A DNA stretch of 7,751 nt, taken from assembly GCA_001805125.1 (NCBI GenBank), contig MHEF01000031.1, forward strand, positions 28,579 to 36,329. Reading direction: 5' to 3'. The stretch comes from Nitrospirae bacterium RBG_13_39_12 (GTDB taxonomy: Bacteria > Nitrospirota > Thermodesulfovibrionia > Thermodesulfovibrionales > SM23-35). Below are positions 7,618 through 7,751 of this stretch, in pieces. The notes below the pieces were generated by a model, which was not told the origin of the DNA, searched no databases, and worked only from the letters and a program-made list of their open reading frames with translations. Each line of letters opens with the position of its first letter. Within the stretch, counting starts at the first letter, position 1. A program made the translations under genes and the position numbers.

Positions 7618-7646
7618 TATCTATCAGGGTGCTGGCGAGATGGCAA
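7618..7646 (-). promoter_or_regulatory. possible sigma-70 promoter for the acs operon
   Basis: On the minus strand TTGCCA (7641-7646) fits a -35 box with one mismatch to TTGACA. Exactly 17 nt later TAGATA (7618-7623) is a weak -10, matching TATAAT at three of six positions. Transcription would begin near 7611 and give a leader of about 80 nt that includes the 14-bp hairpin. This is the best pair I could find in the 221 bp before acsE. Chance matches are common in AT-rich DNA. Confidence 0.3.
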
Positions 7647-7703
7647 AACCAAAAAAAATACCACAAACTTTTTTCTGGTAAAGTGCTTTTTTGACTACAC
7701 TAA

Positions 7704-7721
7704 TAGATATCTTGATATCTA
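7704..7721. promoter_or_regulatory. 18-bp palindrome upstream of the operon, possible operator
   Basis: TAGATATC, a TT spacer, then GATATCTA form a perfect dyad of 8-bp arms about 60 bp upstream of the proposed -35 box. Size and symmetry suit a dimeric helix-turn-helix protein, and an upstream position would suit an activator. The AT-rich composition makes chance plausible. I do not recognise it as a CRP/FNR, CooA or Rex site. Confidence 0.3.
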
Positions 7722-7751
7722 AGGGTATGTATTTTACTATCTTAATTATTT

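Larger units (their letters stand above)
7585..7751. other. non-coding DNA upstream of acsE
   Basis: Beyond the proposed promoter and palindrome, this stretch shows no open frame with a start codon and ribosome binding site, and no tRNA-like or recognisable riboswitch fold. It includes an 8-nt A run (7652-7659 on the plus strand). Any upstream neighbour gene lies outside the window. Confidence 0.5.

Noticed and set aside
7640..7680. Sigma-54 (-24/-12) promoter upstream of acsE
   Set aside because: GG and GC dinucleotides occur on the minus strand, but none have the required 10-nt separation within a TGGCAC-N5-TTGC-like context.

Overview
This window holds one tightly packed gene cluster, all on the minus strand, encoding the carbonyl (acetyl-CoA-forming) branch of the Wood-Ljungdahl pathway. 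In transcription order the genes are acsE (methyltetrahydrofolate:corrinoid/Fe-S protein methyltransferase), acsD and acsC (small and large subunits of the corrinoid/iron-sulfur protein, CFeSP), acsB (acetyl-CoA synthase) and acsA (Ni-Fe carbon monoxide dehydrogenase). acsA runs off the left edge and lacks only its extreme C-terminus. All five frames are open, of family-typical length, and keep the metal ligands I could check.

Organism: the full-length bacterial-type AcsB with its N-terminal domain, the bacterial CooS/AcsA-type CODH and the AcsE methyltransferase point to an anaerobic bacterium rather than a methanogen. The DNA is moderately AT-rich. Two intergenic oddities, degenerate heptamer repeats and a GC-rich perfect palindrome, are of kinds I associate with anaerobic environmental lineages such as Nitrospirota, anammox-type Planctomycetota and Desulfobacterota. 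The phylum cannot be fixed from this window. The transcription order E-D-C-B-A is the reverse of the A-B-...-C-D-E arrangement I recall for Moorella and Carboxydothermus, and no cooC/acsF or acsV gene lies among these five.

Layout, left to right: 1-1956 acsA (partial); 1957-2022 a gap with heptamer repeats and the acsA ribosome binding site; 2023-4221 acsB; a 24-bp gap; 4246-5619 acsC; a 70-bp gap; 5690-6631 acsD; a 113-bp very AT-rich gap; 6745-7530 acsE; 7531-7751 the leader and upstream region, with a 14-bp perfect hairpin, a possible sigma-70 promoter and an 18-bp palindrome.

How they work together: AcsE moves the methyl group of 5-methyl-tetrahydrofolate to cob(I)alamin on AcsCD. AcsA reduces CO2 to CO at its C-cluster and passes CO through an internal tunnel to AcsB. 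The A-cluster of AcsB joins methyl, CO and CoA into acetyl-CoA. The same chemistry can run in reverse for acetate oxidation. I found no new protein family here. The points worth a second look are gene order and intergenic DNA.
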